A DNA stretch of 26,640 nt. Source: a virus. Under the pieces are notes generated by a model that ran no database searches, was not told where the DNA came from, and saw only the letters and a program-made list of their open reading frames with translations. The translations under genes and the position numbers were made by a program. The first letter of the stretch is position 1; each line of letters starts with the position of its first letter. The stretch is from the IMG/VR virus record IMGVR_UViG_3300029923_000329, positions 1 to 26,640 of that record. One strand, given 5' to 3'. Below, in pieces: positions 7,540-14,308 of this stretch.

Positions 7540-9612
7540 ATGTCTTACGACACGTTGGCGCAAGCCGTCACAGACCTATCGACCGGCAACAGCGCGCTCG
7601 TTGCCGCTGTGACCGCGACACAGGTTGCAAGCAACGCAGCGGCGACTTCTGCAACAGCGAGTAAGGTCGCGGCGGCAGACTCCGCAACCAGTGCAGCAAC
7701 ATCGGCGGCAAGCGCAACCACATCGCAAGCGTCCGCATCGGCAAGCAAGTCGGCCGCGAATGCGTCTGAACTGAATGCTGGTAACAGTGCGGCCGCAGCC
7801 CTGACATCCTCGAATAACTCGGCTGCGTCGGCTGGTGCCGCTGCAACCAGCGCATCGAATGCCGCAACCAGCGAAGTCAACGCACTCACCTCGAAGAATG
7901 CCGCTGCGACTTCGGCTACCAACGCCGGGACCAGCGAGACGAACGCCCTGGCTTCGAAGAATGCGGCAGCAACCAGCGCGACAACCGCGACCAACCAAGC
8001 GTCGGCAGCAAGCACCAGTGCGTCAGGTGCTGCAACTTCCGCCACTGCCGCAGATGGGTCCAAGACAGCAGCCGCTTCTTCTGCCACCGCAGCCGCTTCT
8101 TCTGCAACTTCCGCATCCGGCTCCGCGACAACCGCGACCAACCAAGCGTCGGCAGCAAGCACCAGTGCCGGGAATGCCGCGACCAGCGCAACCACGGCTA
8201 CCAATCAGGCGTCCGCAGCTAACGCCAGCGCCGGAAACGCCGCTACATCGGCGACTACCGCGACCAACCAAGCGAGCGCCGCGTCTACATCGGCAAGCAA
8301 TGCTGCAAACAGTGCCTCCCAGGCTGCAACCAGCGCTACCAACGCCGCGAACTCACTTGCGAACAAGCAAGACAAGGCTGACAACCTGACTGCCCTGGCC
8401 GGGCTCACAGGGGTTGCAGACAAGGTTCCGTATTTCACTGGTGCTGGCGCGTTGAGTTTGGCAGCATTCACCGCTAAGGCGCGTGCGTTGTCGGCGCGCA
8501 CTGATACGGCCGGGATGCAAGCGGAATTGGGCCTTGTGCCAGTTTCCTCGCTCACTGACGTAACCGCTGGCCGTGTAACTATCCCCGGGTGGATGGGATT
8601 GGGTGGCGTTGCAATCGCGGCAAACTCCGGGGATTTTAACGCCCTCGGTTCGTCTACTGGATTTTTCGTCGTCAACAACGGGACTAACGGCCCAATTTCT
8701 GGCGGCTCGCAGTATGTAATTCAGATTAACGCGTCGACTGGTTACCTTTACCAGCAAGCTACGGACGTGACGACTGCACGAACTTGGGAACGTCAGCTTA
8801 TGGCAACCCAATGGCAACCGTGGCTTGAAATTTCCAAAATCGGCGGCAATTCGGCCGCCCTGACAGTAGGTAATGGCGGGACCGGCGTAACGAGCCTGCC
8901 GGTCCCATTTACGCGTCTGCGAGATTCGCAGGCATTGACTTACACTGAAGCAACGGCTGAGCGTCTACGCATGAAGACGTTCGAGCCGATCAACTTCATT
9001 ACTGACCTTGACGATACAAGCACCGCGCAGGTTCGCGGCCCTGGATATGTCAGCAACACCACTGTCGGGACTAAACCGGGCGGGTATGTTTACGGGGTCG
9101 TGAACACAATTCTTATCACGGCAGATACTCTGTGTCAGACATTTGATCCGCTTACTGGCACAGCGGGCGTCACGTATCCTCAGTATCGCCGTCAAGGTTA
9201 CGGCACGGCGGCAGGCAAGTGGGGGCCATGGAGAATGGTTATCGACTCTTCCTCCGCGCTACTTGATCCGGCTAGCGGCGGGGTTATGATGCGAACCGTC
9301 GTTTCTGGGATCGCCCTAACGAAATACCTTGATGGGCGGAATATCGCGAACGGCACTTTTCTGTCAGCTACAGCAACGGTAGCAGCTAACGCAATCACCG
9401 CAATGACTGTTACCCTTCCGTTCAGTATTGGAACGGACGATAACTATTCAACGGCGAATCTTGTCGCTCAACCGTCCATCACTTACGATCACTACGGCGT
9501 CGTGTCGTGTTTTTTCACAGGCTCTGGGACTGTGCTTAACTTTGTTATCAGAAACGGCGCTACCGCTCAAACGTTCAACGTTCGCGGCATTATTACGGGG
9601 CATTGGAAATGA
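7540..9612 (+). CDS. Long tail fibre with Ala/Ser/Thr shaft and pyocin-knob-like domains
   Basis: This is a 690-residue fibre. ATG at 7540 is preceded by GGAGGT with good spacing. The upstream in-frame ATG at 7480 lies inside the terminator hairpin and is rejected. Residues about 20-275 are almost entirely Ala, Ser, Thr and Asn in short repeats such as TATNQASAAS, the usual shaft type of side tail fibres. A conserved junction DKVPYFTGAGAL lies near 290. Two pyocin-knob-like domains follow at about 350-430 and 485-568, each ending in a W-x-P-W motif (QWQPWLEI and KWGPWRMV). The last 120 residues form a beta-rich tip likely to bind the cell surface. The stop overlaps the next start (ATGA). Confidence 0.9.
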   Translation: MSYDTLAQAVTDLSTGNSALVAAVTATQVASNAAATSATASKVAAADSATSAATSAASATTSQASASASKSAANASELNAGNSAAAALTSSNNSAASAGAAATSASNAATSEVNALTSKNAAATSATNAGTSETNALASKNAAATSATTATNQASAASTSASGAATSATAADGSKTAAASSATAAASSATSASGSATTATNQASAASTSAGNAATSATTATNQASAANASAGNAATSATTATNQASAASTSASNAANSASQAATSATNAANSLANKQDKADNLTALAGLTGVADKVPYFTGAGALSLAAFTAKARALSARTDTAGMQAELGLVPVSSLTDVTAGRVTIPGWMGLGGVAIAANSGDFNALGSSTGFFVVNNGTNGPISGGSQYVIQINASTGYLYQQATDVTTARTWERQLMATQWQPWLEISKIGGNSAALTVGNGGTGVTSLPVPFTRLRDSQALTYTEATAERLRMKTFEPINFITDLDDTSTAQVRGPGYVSNTTVGTKPGGYVYGVVNTILITADTLCQTFDPLTGTAGVTYPQYRRQGYGTAAGKWGPWRMVIDSSSALLDPASGGVMMRTVVSGIALTKYLDGRNIANGTFLSATATVAANAITAMTVTLPFSIGTDDNYSTANLVAQPSITYDHYGVVSCFFTGSGTVLNFVIRNGATAQTFNVRGIITGHWK
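7978..8168 (+). repeat. 44-bp exact direct repeats in fibre shaft
   Basis: Identical 44-bp blocks occur at 7978-8021 and 8125-8168, starting GCGACAACCGCGACC. Shorter versions continue to about 8280. They encode TTATNQASAAS units and are recent in-frame duplications, prone to length change by recombination. Confidence 0.8.
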
Positions 9613-9989
9613 AAATAACACTTTTCCCTTCATTGGGTGTTGAACCAATTTCTGCATCTGTAAAAGGCGACATCATCACCATCAACGGGGAAGTCGTCGA
9701 CCTATCTGGAATCCCAGAAGGTTATTCGCTCCCTGGTGGAGCTGTTGGCAACAAATATTTCGTGATTCACGTTCCAGTTACGCGTGTGAATGGTGAGCTT
9801 TCGTTCTCGCTAATCATGCCGGTGTATGAGGAAACTGACGAGAAATGGCGAAATCCTACAGAGCCGAACGTTTTGCATGTGACGTCAGGTGTGGTGCCAT
9901 TCCCAGATACCATGCCGCCTATTCCAGAAGCATCTGAACCAAACCCACTGCCGGAGGAACCAGAAGATGGTGGACTTGAGCCAGCTTGA
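9609..9989 (+). CDS. Small fibre-associated protein
   Basis: This 126-residue protein starts at ATG 9609, overlapping the fibre stop by four bases. It begins MKITLFPSLGV and continues DIITINGEVVDLS and PEGYSLPG. That pattern resembles small proteins found directly behind tail fibre genes in Pseudomonas phages and prophages, where they are thought to help fibre folding or attachment. The middle is beta-rich, with KYFVIHVPVTR. The last 25 residues are Pro/Glu-rich (PIPEASEPNPLPEEPE) and probably unstructured. There is no signal or membrane segment. The chaperone role is inferred from position and loose resemblance. Confidence 0.8.
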   Translation: MKITLFPSLGVEPISASVKGDIITINGEVVDLSGIPEGYSLPGGAVGNKYFVIHVPVTRVNGELSFSLIMPVYEETDEKWRNPTEPNVLHVTSGVVPFPDTMPPIPEASEPNPLPEEPEDGGLEPA

Positions 9990-10167
9990 AAAGGTAAAAA
10001 CGCAAGCTGACGTCCAGCTTGAGAACGACGCGGCTACAGCGAAGACGTATCTGCGCGACACCGACTGGTATGTGATGCGCTTCGTCGAGACGCAGAAGGC
10101 TATCCCGGAAGACGTCACTGCGAAACGCGCCGAGGCACGCGCCAAGATCAGTTTGGTGCAAAACTAA
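9967..10167 (+). CDS. Short fibre-assembly-like protein
   Basis: This is a 66-residue protein. ATG at 9967 has GGAGG (9953-9957) nine bases upstream and overlaps the preceding gene by 23 bases. The segment YLRDTDWYVMRFVET followed by PEDVTAKRAEARAKI resembles the C-terminal part of tail fibre assembly proteins, which often contain TDWYV, then an ExG/P turn and ARxxAR. The N-terminus (residues 1-30) is predicted helical. With the preceding gene it could form a two-part fibre chaperone. It ends just before a strong hairpin. Confidence 0.78.
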   Translation: MVDLSQLEKVKTQADVQLENDAATAKTYLRDTDWYVMRFVETQKAIPEDVTAKRAEARAKISLVQN

Positions 10168-10189
10168 ACAACCGAATGAAGGTCAACAA

Positions 10190-10215
10190 ACATGCGGGGC
10201 TTCGGCCCCGCATGT
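10190..10215. terminator. Strong TTCG-loop hairpin between tail and lysis genes
   Basis: The perfect 11-bp stem ACATGCGGGGC/GCCCCGCATGT has a TTCG loop. On the + strand no T-tract follows (CGTATCC). On the minus strand the stem is followed by TTTGTTG. It may stop antisense transcription or act as an RNA-stabilising end for the tail transcript. Confidence 0.6.
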
Positions 10216-10304
10216 CGTATCCGAGGAATGATGGCATTCCAATTACACACCCAATGGGCTATCGTGCGCGCTAACCCATCCTGCAAGCGAGCGTAGGTGA
10301 AGAA

Positions 10305-10661
10305 ATGGCAAATCCGAACGGGACACCGACCATGCCTGACAAATCTGTGTTTGAAGAACGGATGAACGAGGTCCGAGAGGATATTCGTGAAGTTCGTTCT
10401 GCAATGGGTAAGATCGCTGAAGCGATCACCCGAATGGCAGTTCTTGAAGAACGACACCGGGGGACTGATGATCGAGTGGGGAAGGTGGAAGAGCGTCTTC
10501 GCGACGTCGAGAAGAAGTCCAGCGAAAACGAGAAATCCCACTTGAAGTTGATCGCAACCATCAGTGGCATCACTGGCACCAGTCGAGTATTGTGGCTCGT
10601 GGGCGGCACTGTAATCGGTGGGCTCGCAATCAAGCTCTTCTCTTCCTACTTGCACCTGTGA
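10305..10661 (+). CDS. Coiled-coil protein with C-terminal membrane anchor (lysis cassette)
   Basis: This 118-residue protein starts at ATG 10305 behind AGGTGAAG. Residues about 12-80 are highly charged with heptad-like spacing (EERMNEVREDIREV, then RVGKVEERLRDVEKK) and should form a coiled coil. Residues about 94-113 form one membrane segment (LWLVGGTVIGGLAIKLF), giving a tail-anchored topology similar to haemolysin XhlA-type proteins that accompany holins. It lies 12 bases upstream of the holin candidate. It could be an accessory holin component or antiholin; I cannot choose from sequence alone. Confidence 0.8.
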   Translation: MANPNGTPTMPDKSVFEERMNEVREDIREVRSAMGKIAEAITRMAVLEERHRGTDDRVGKVEERLRDVEKKSSENEKSHLKLIATISGITGTSRVLWLVGGTVIGGLAIKLFSSYLHL

Positions 10662-10673
10662 GGCAAACGACAC

Positions 10674-10976
10674 ATGAAAGCAATCCTGCGTTCGATGCGC
10701 GATAGCCGCATCTTCATCCTGATCTTCCCCGCGACCTGCATTCTCTGGATTCTGGACCCAATCCTGACCGAAACTTGGTGTCAGTGGGGTTTGGTGATCT
10801 TTGCAGTGGCCGGCCTGACCCTGCTTCTGCGCAAAATCCTGTTCAACACCTTCGACATGTCGGCGGCTATCGCCAAGGCAGTTGAGACCTCCGGCGGCGC
10901 TGGTCAAGTGGTGATGGCAGTAGCAATCGTGATGGCCTCCATCATGCTGTCGGTGACGTTGTGGCTTTCCCGGTAG
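10674..10976 (+). CDS. Putative holin with three membrane segments
   Basis: This is a 100-residue protein with hydrophobic segments at about 14-31 (ILIFPATCILWIL), 38-57 (GLVIFAVAGLTLLL) and 79-98 (VVMAVAIVMASIML). Short charged ends begin MKAILRSMRDSR. Three segments and about 100 residues fit a class I holin, which forms the timed inner-membrane holes that release the endolysin. Its 3' end overlaps the endolysin start by 16 bases, and the upstream gene is also membrane-anchored. GAGG at 10660-10663 gives a rather long spacing of ten bases to the ATG. The holin call rests on topology and position. Confidence 0.8.
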   Translation: MKAILRSMRDSRIFILIFPATCILWILDPILTETWCQWGLVIFAVAGLTLLLRKILFNTFDMSAAIAKAVETSGGAGQVVMAVAIVMASIMLSVTLWLSR

Positions 10977-11587
10977 ACCTGCCGCCGGGCGCCTACCTCC
11001 ACCTGCCCGTTCTGATCGAAGAGATTCGCCAGAACTGGGCGGGGGTGCCTTACCCTTCGGTCTTGGCCGCACAAGTCGAACAGGAAAGTCGCTGGAAAGA
11101 GAAGGCAACGCTGAACATGCCAGCGAACCATGAGCTTGGGGTCGGCCTGGGCCAGTTCACCAAGACTAACAAGTTCGACGCGATCACCGAAATGAAGGAC
11201 AAATACCCGAAGGCTCTGGCCGGCTGGGGCTGGAAGAACCCATATGACGTTCAGTATCAGGCTCGCGCCCTGGTGCTGAAGAACCGTGATAACTACGCGG
11301 CGATCAAGTGGACCACCAAGGATGAATACCAGAAGATGGCGATGGTAGATGCCAGCTACAACGGCGGCTCTGGTGGGCTACAGAAACGCCGCACCATCTG
11401 CATGAAGACGAAGGGTTGCGACCCCGGCATCTGGTTCGGGCACCTGGAGTTCACCTCGGCGCAAAACCGCAAACCGTCCAACGGCTACAAGCGATCTTTC
11501 GCCGACATCACCAACGAGCACGTCTACAACGTGATGGTTCTGCGACGGGCTAAATACCTGTTCATGGACTCGAAGGAGAGCAAGTGA
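10961..11587 (+). CDS. Endolysin, lytic transglycosylase-like
   Basis: This 208-residue protein degrades peptidoglycan, probably by cleaving the glycan strand as a lysozyme-like transglycosylase. The motif AAQVEQESRW places the candidate catalytic Glu at residue 42. GVGLGQFT at 61-68 matches the G-x-x-Q-F/I block of SLT-type folds, and DASYNGG near 135 matches the later conserved Asn/Tyr-Gly region. GTG at 10961 is the only reasonable start; it overlaps the holin end, with GGTGA just upstream. There is no signal peptide, so it should depend on the holin. It is followed at once by the spanin genes. Confidence 0.85.
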   Translation: MAFPVDLPPGAYLHLPVLIEEIRQNWAGVPYPSVLAAQVEQESRWKEKATLNMPANHELGVGLGQFTKTNKFDAITEMKDKYPKALAGWGWKNPYDVQYQARALVLKNRDNYAAIKWTTKDEYQKMAMVDASYNGGSGGLQKRRTICMKTKGCDPGIWFGHLEFTSAQNRKPSNGYKRSFADITNEHVYNVMVLRRAKYLFMDSKESK

Positions 11588-12168
11588 TGTTGAGAACACT
11601 TGGAACCTACCTGGGCATTCTTGTCGGCGGCATCATCATGGGGGTGCTCATCGCCCTTCTGATGATGAGCAAGCAAGAAGCCCGACAAGTTGCGGCCGAA
11701 GCACGCACGGTGGTCTCTACGACCGCTGATAGCGTCGTAGAAGCCGTCAAAGAGAATTCCCGCATCGAGACAACCCTTGACGCGGGAAAAGCCTCTACCG
11801 AAGCCGTGAAGGCTTCTGTGGGCAACCAGATCAAGCCGCCGAAGGAGGTGGTGTATGTCGAAGTCAGAGTCCCGGGTAAAACCGAAGTCCAAGTTTGTCC
11901 GGCTATCAACGGCGATAGCGCTATGCCTTTGTCTAATCATAGCGTCAGGTTGCTCAACGACTTGCGTGCCTACCGAACTGTTGATCTTGCCGCAATCAAC
12001 CCTTCAGAAGTCCAAGCCACTTCCGGCGTTACAGTTGCAGAGTTCGTCAGCAACGACACCGACGTCGTCGGTCTCTACAACGAACTCGCAACCCGGCACG
12101 ACGCATTAGTCGACGCTGTTATCGCATACATGAACCGCCAGAAAGAAAACGCCAAGGACGGCAAATAG
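11587..12168 (+). CDS. Rz: Rz-like inner-membrane spanin subunit
   Basis: This is a 193-residue protein. ATG at 11587 is preferred over GTG at 11584 because AAGGAG (11573-11578) lies eight bases before it. It overlaps the endolysin stop by one base (TGATG). One N-terminal membrane segment spans about residues 5-28 (LGILVGGIIMGVLIALLMM). A long hydrophilic periplasmic part follows, with helical Ala/Glu/Val-rich stretches (EARQVAAEARTVV). This is the type II topology of i-spanins, which join an outer-membrane lipoprotein to fuse the two membranes at lysis. It is longer than lambda Rz (153 residues). The embedded Rz1-like frame strongly supports the call. Confidence 0.85.
   Translation: MLRTLGTYLGILVGGIIMGVLIALLMMSKQEARQVAAEARTVVSTTADSVVEAVKENSRIETTLDAGKASTEAVKASVGNQIKPPKEVVYVEVRVPGKTEVQVCPAINGDSAMPLSNHSVRLLNDLRAYRTVDLAAINPSEVQATSGVTVAEFVSNDTDVVGLYNELATRHDALVDAVIAYMNRQKENAKDGK
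11855..12109 (+). CDS. Rz1: Rz1-like outer-membrane lipoprotein spanin, embedded in Rz
   Basis: This 84-residue protein lies wholly inside the Rz gene in another frame. A strong AAGGAGG (11842-11848) sits six bases before ATG 11855, which supports real translation. Residues 16-33 form a lipoprotein signal (LSTAIALCLCLIIASGC) with lipobox ASGC, so Cys33 would be lipidated. The mature part of about 52 residues is rich in Ser, Thr, Pro and Gln, as in o-spanins. It should sort to the outer membrane and bind Rz. A second cysteine at residue 37 might make dimers, as in lambda Rz1. Embedding and order match lambda Rz/Rz1. Confidence 0.88.
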   Translation: MSKSESRVKPKSKFVRLSTAIALCLCLIIASGCSTTCVPTELLILPQSTLQKSKPLPALQLQSSSATTPTSSVSTTNSQPGTTH

Positions 12169-12181
12169 CTTCATGATCCAG

Positions 12182-12210
12182 TTGTGTGGGTAGGAGTCTT
12201 CGCTTAGGAT
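12182..12210 (+). promoter_or_regulatory. Candidate promoter for phoH operon
   Basis: TTGTGT (12182-12187) and TAGGAT (12205-12210) are 17 bases apart. The -10 lies in the loop of an inverted repeat (12193-12219). The chosen PhoH start is 40 bases after the first base of the -10, similar to the spacing at the first fibre gene and the CobT-like gene. Confidence 0.5.
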
Positions 12211-12219
12211 GAAGGCTCC
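12193..12219. repeat. Inverted repeat around the phoH -10 box
   Basis: GGAGTCTTC (12193-12201) pairs with GAAGGCTCC (12211-12219) with one G-U pair and a 9-base loop containing TTAGGAT. No T-tract follows. It could be an operator or the remnant of a terminator. Confidence 0.55.
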
Positions 12220-12244
12220 CAACCCATCTGCGGGACACACCCTC

Positions 12245-13069
12245 ATGACTTACCCTTCCAGCAAAAACGGCAACAAAAAACCTCAATCGCGTCAAAAAGG
12301 CCGCACCGAACGTCGCAGCAAGGACAGCAATGCCCGTCTGCACGATCAAGCGAGCCTTGATATTGCCGCGCATGAAGCAGCGTTGCAGTGCAAGGGCCGG
12401 GACACATCGGCGATTGAAGGCCGGAATCCAAATCAGAAACGCTACATTGCTGGTATCAAAAGCTCGCCGATCACCATTGGCGACGGCCCTGCTGGCGTTG
12501 GTAAGACCTGGCTGGTAGCCGCCCTGGCTGCTGAAATGCTGGAAGCCAAGGAAATCGACAAGATTCTGCTGACCCGCCCAGCCCAGGAAGCTGGCGAGAA
12601 GTTGGGCTTTCTGCCCGGCGAGAAAGAAGAAAAATACGAACCCTACCTGCAACCGTTCCGTGAAGCCCTGGAAGAACGCCTGGGCAAGAGCACGCTGGAA
12701 TACTACCTGAAGGTCGGCAAGATCGAAGGCGCCCCGCTCGCTTACATGCGCGGCCGCACCTTCAAGAACTGCCTGATGATCCTCGACGAAGCGCAGAACA
12801 CTTCGGCCGTTCAGATGAAGATGTTTCTCACCCGTGCCGGTGAAGGCTCTCGCATCGTCGTCAATGGCGACTTGGCGCAACAAGACACCTTCGGCGAGTC
12901 GGGCTTGAAAGTCGCCAAGCGCAAAGTCGGCTACCTGCCGTCGGTGAAGCTGGTAGAGTTCAGCACCGCCGATGTGGTGCGCTCCGGGCTGGTGCAAGAG
13001 GTGCTTGAAGCCTGGGAAGCCCCAGAGCTGCCGCCGAACGAGCTGACCAGCAACGTGAAGGAAGTCTGA
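12245..13069 (+). CDS. phoH: PhoH-like ATPase
   Basis: This 274-residue protein belongs to the PhoH family of P-loop ATPases, common in phages and linked to RNA metabolism. Walker A is GPAGVGKT at residues 81-88. LLTRPAQEAGEKLGFLPG is the conserved PhoH block after it, and Walker B is LMILDEAQNTS near 176-186. The later block VVNGDLAQQD carries the sensor region. The first 60 residues are basic and probably disordered (SRQKGRTERRSKD), perhaps for nucleic-acid contact. ATG at 12245 is chosen because the alternative ATG at 12209 falls inside the promoter's -10. It stands alone between a promoter and a terminator. Confidence 0.92.
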   Translation: MTYPSSKNGNKKPQSRQKGRTERRSKDSNARLHDQASLDIAAHEAALQCKGRDTSAIEGRNPNQKRYIAGIKSSPITIGDGPAGVGKTWLVAALAAEMLEAKEIDKILLTRPAQEAGEKLGFLPGEKEEKYEPYLQPFREALEERLGKSTLEYYLKVGKIEGAPLAYMRGRTFKNCLMILDEAQNTSAVQMKMFLTRAGEGSRIVVNGDLAQQDTFGESGLKVAKRKVGYLPSVKLVEFSTADVVRSGLVQEVLEAWEAPELPPNELTSNVKEV

Positions 13070-13098
13070 TGCACGACGAGCGACCTGACATCTGAACC

Positions 13099-13126
13099 AG
13101 CGGCCCACCCGGGCCGCTTTTCATTT
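13099..13126 (+). terminator. Terminator after phoH
   Basis: The 8-bp stem AGCGGCCC/GGGCCGCT with loop ACCC is followed by TTTCATTT, 30 bases after the PhoH stop. Confidence 0.85.
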
Positions 13127-13136
13127 CCCTCGGCAC

Positions 13137-13165
13137 TTGGGGCTTGCCACGATCTTCTGTAAGTT
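13137..13165 (+). promoter_or_regulatory. Candidate promoter for helicase operon
   Basis: TTGGGG (13137-13142) and TAAGTT (13160-13165) are 17 bases apart. The AT-rich leader after them (ATATACCATT, then a CTTTCTCTTTTTC tract) is unusual for this genome and may include other start signals. The assignment is weak. Confidence 0.35.
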
Positions 13166-13223
13166 ATTTCATATACCATTCAACCCTGTATTTAAGTCTT
13201 TCTCTTTTTCGTCGGGAGTTCCG

Positions 13224-13958
13224 ATGCCAACCACAAATCACTTCGGCCCATTTTATGGGCAAGACCTATCGCCGGAAGAGGCTGATGTGCTCGCTATCGC
13301 TCACATCCCGGGCCCGGTGCTGAAACGTGAAGCTGACCTGATGCAGACCAAGTGGTTCGACTACCGCATGCTTCACCCCACGGTAGCGACCTATCTGTTC
13401 GCCCAGTGCTACAGCAAGGCGTATCAGCGGTATATCGCCGTCACGCAAGACTTTGAACGGGCGCCGTTCACCAAGGGCTTCAAGGGCCAAGACTTTTTCA
13501 TGAGCCGCGAGAAAGCGACCTTTTGGAAGATGCGTCAGAAGGCCGATGAGGTCTGCATGCGCTACGACTTCTTCATGAGCAACGCCATCAACTACTGCAT
13601 CGCGAAGGGCTGGCAACAACCGCCCCGCCCGGCGCATATCTACACCAACCACGACATGATCGTTGACATCATGGACAGTTGGCACCACGAGACCCGCGCA
13701 CGCATTCAATACCCGAAAGACCCTACCTTCAGGGTTGAGAACTTCACCGGCACCCGCGAGCAGTTGGCCTTTGAAGCCTGGCTGCTGGATCAGGTGGCAA
13801 CCCGGGTTCACCGCAAATACAGCCTACACTCGGCGATCTACGTTGAAGGTATGCTGCGAATCGAACCAGCAATCGAACGCTTCGGCGCCGAGGCAGTTGA
13901 AAGCGCCTCGGACTATGCACTTCACGACTTTGAAAACGCACAGGTAACCCTTCCATGA
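13224..13958 (+). CDS. Unknown protein upstream of the Hfq-like gene
   Basis: This is a 244-residue protein I do not recognise. ATG at 13224 follows CGGGAG by about seven bases. The in-frame stretch back to 13137 lies in the promoter and AT-rich leader and is rejected. The sequence is soluble, rich in aromatic residues, His and Met, and mostly helical in appearance (YLFAQCYSKAYQRYIAVTQ; KATFWKMRQKADEVCMRYDFF). It has no P-loop, zinc finger or signal. The C-terminal half ends with several Glu/Ala-rich helices. It opens the transcription unit that continues into the Hfq-like protein and helicase, with its stop overlapping the next start (ATGA). A role in replication or RNA handling is possible from context only. 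Confidence 0.8.
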   Translation: MPTTNHFGPFYGQDLSPEEADVLAIAHIPGPVLKREADLMQTKWFDYRMLHPTVATYLFAQCYSKAYQRYIAVTQDFERAPFTKGFKGQDFFMSREKATFWKMRQKADEVCMRYDFFMSNAINYCIAKGWQQPPRPAHIYTNHDMIVDIMDSWHHETRARIQYPKDPTFRVENFTGTREQLAFEAWLLDQVATRVHRKYSLHSAIYVEGMLRIEPAIERFGAEAVESASDYALHDFENAQVTLP

Positions 13959-14308
13959 ATGATCAAGACCAAATCCGCCGCGACCAGATCGAACAGGGTC
14001 GCAAAATGGGCCGCTTAGGAGTCCCTGAGCGCATCGAAGTGCTGAACCCGGACTACAATCGCCCTCGTTGCAAGCCTAGCCCGCCCAAGCAACTCACAGG
14101 GCACGAGGCGTATATCGAGAACCTTCGGACCTCGGCTGCTGAAGTGAAGCTGTATCTGGTGGGCAACATTTCGTCGGTCGGCGTGGTGCGCGCTGCTGAC
14201 AAATACACAATCAGCATTGCGACAGCCGACGGCACGGTGGAAGTCGTCTTCAAGAGCGGCATCGTGAAGTTGGTTCCAACAAAACGAGGGGTCAAGAAAA
14301 ATGACTGA
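13955..14308 (+). CDS. Hfq/Sm-like protein (candidate)
   Basis: This is a 117-residue protein with a charged N-terminal extension of about 48 residues and an Sm-like core at about 50-111. The core lines up with E. coli Hfq almost without gaps. EAYIENLR corresponds to DPFLNALR, VKLYLV to VSIYLV, and Gly76 to the conserved Sm1 glycine. DKYTI corresponds to DQFVI, and VVFKSGIVKLVPTKR to MVYKHAISTVVPSR. The latter is the bacterial Sm2 motif: Lys100 keeps the proximal-face lysine, while the usual His becomes Ser101 and Tyr becomes Phe99. A two-residue insertion lies between the Sm1 and Sm2 parts. Hfq forms RNA-binding hexamers that pair small RNAs with mRNAs. The gene is coupled to the unknown protein before it and overlaps the helicase by eight bases. 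The alignment was made by eye; the Sm call is likely and the RNA role inferred. Confidence 0.8.
   Translation: MNDQDQIRRDQIEQGRKMGRLGVPERIEVLNPDYNRPRCKPSPPKQLTGHEAYIENLRTSAAEVKLYLVGNISSVGVVRAADKYTISIATADGTVEVVFKSGIVKLVPTKRGVKKND

Noticed and set aside
7600-8350. CRISPR-like or satellite repeats
   Set aside because: The repeats are in frame, vary by codon and encode a fibre shaft, with no constant repeat/spacer alternation.
10228-10296. A 22-residue frame before the lysis cassette
   Set aside because: It has a partial ribosome site (GAGG) too close to the ATG, no recognisable feature, and its end overlaps the next gene's ribosome site. It may be a leader peptide, but the evidence is too thin.
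12209-12244. An upstream ATG for PhoH
   Set aside because: It overlaps the -10 box and the inverted repeat, and the added residues (KAPNPSAGHTL) are not typical of the family.
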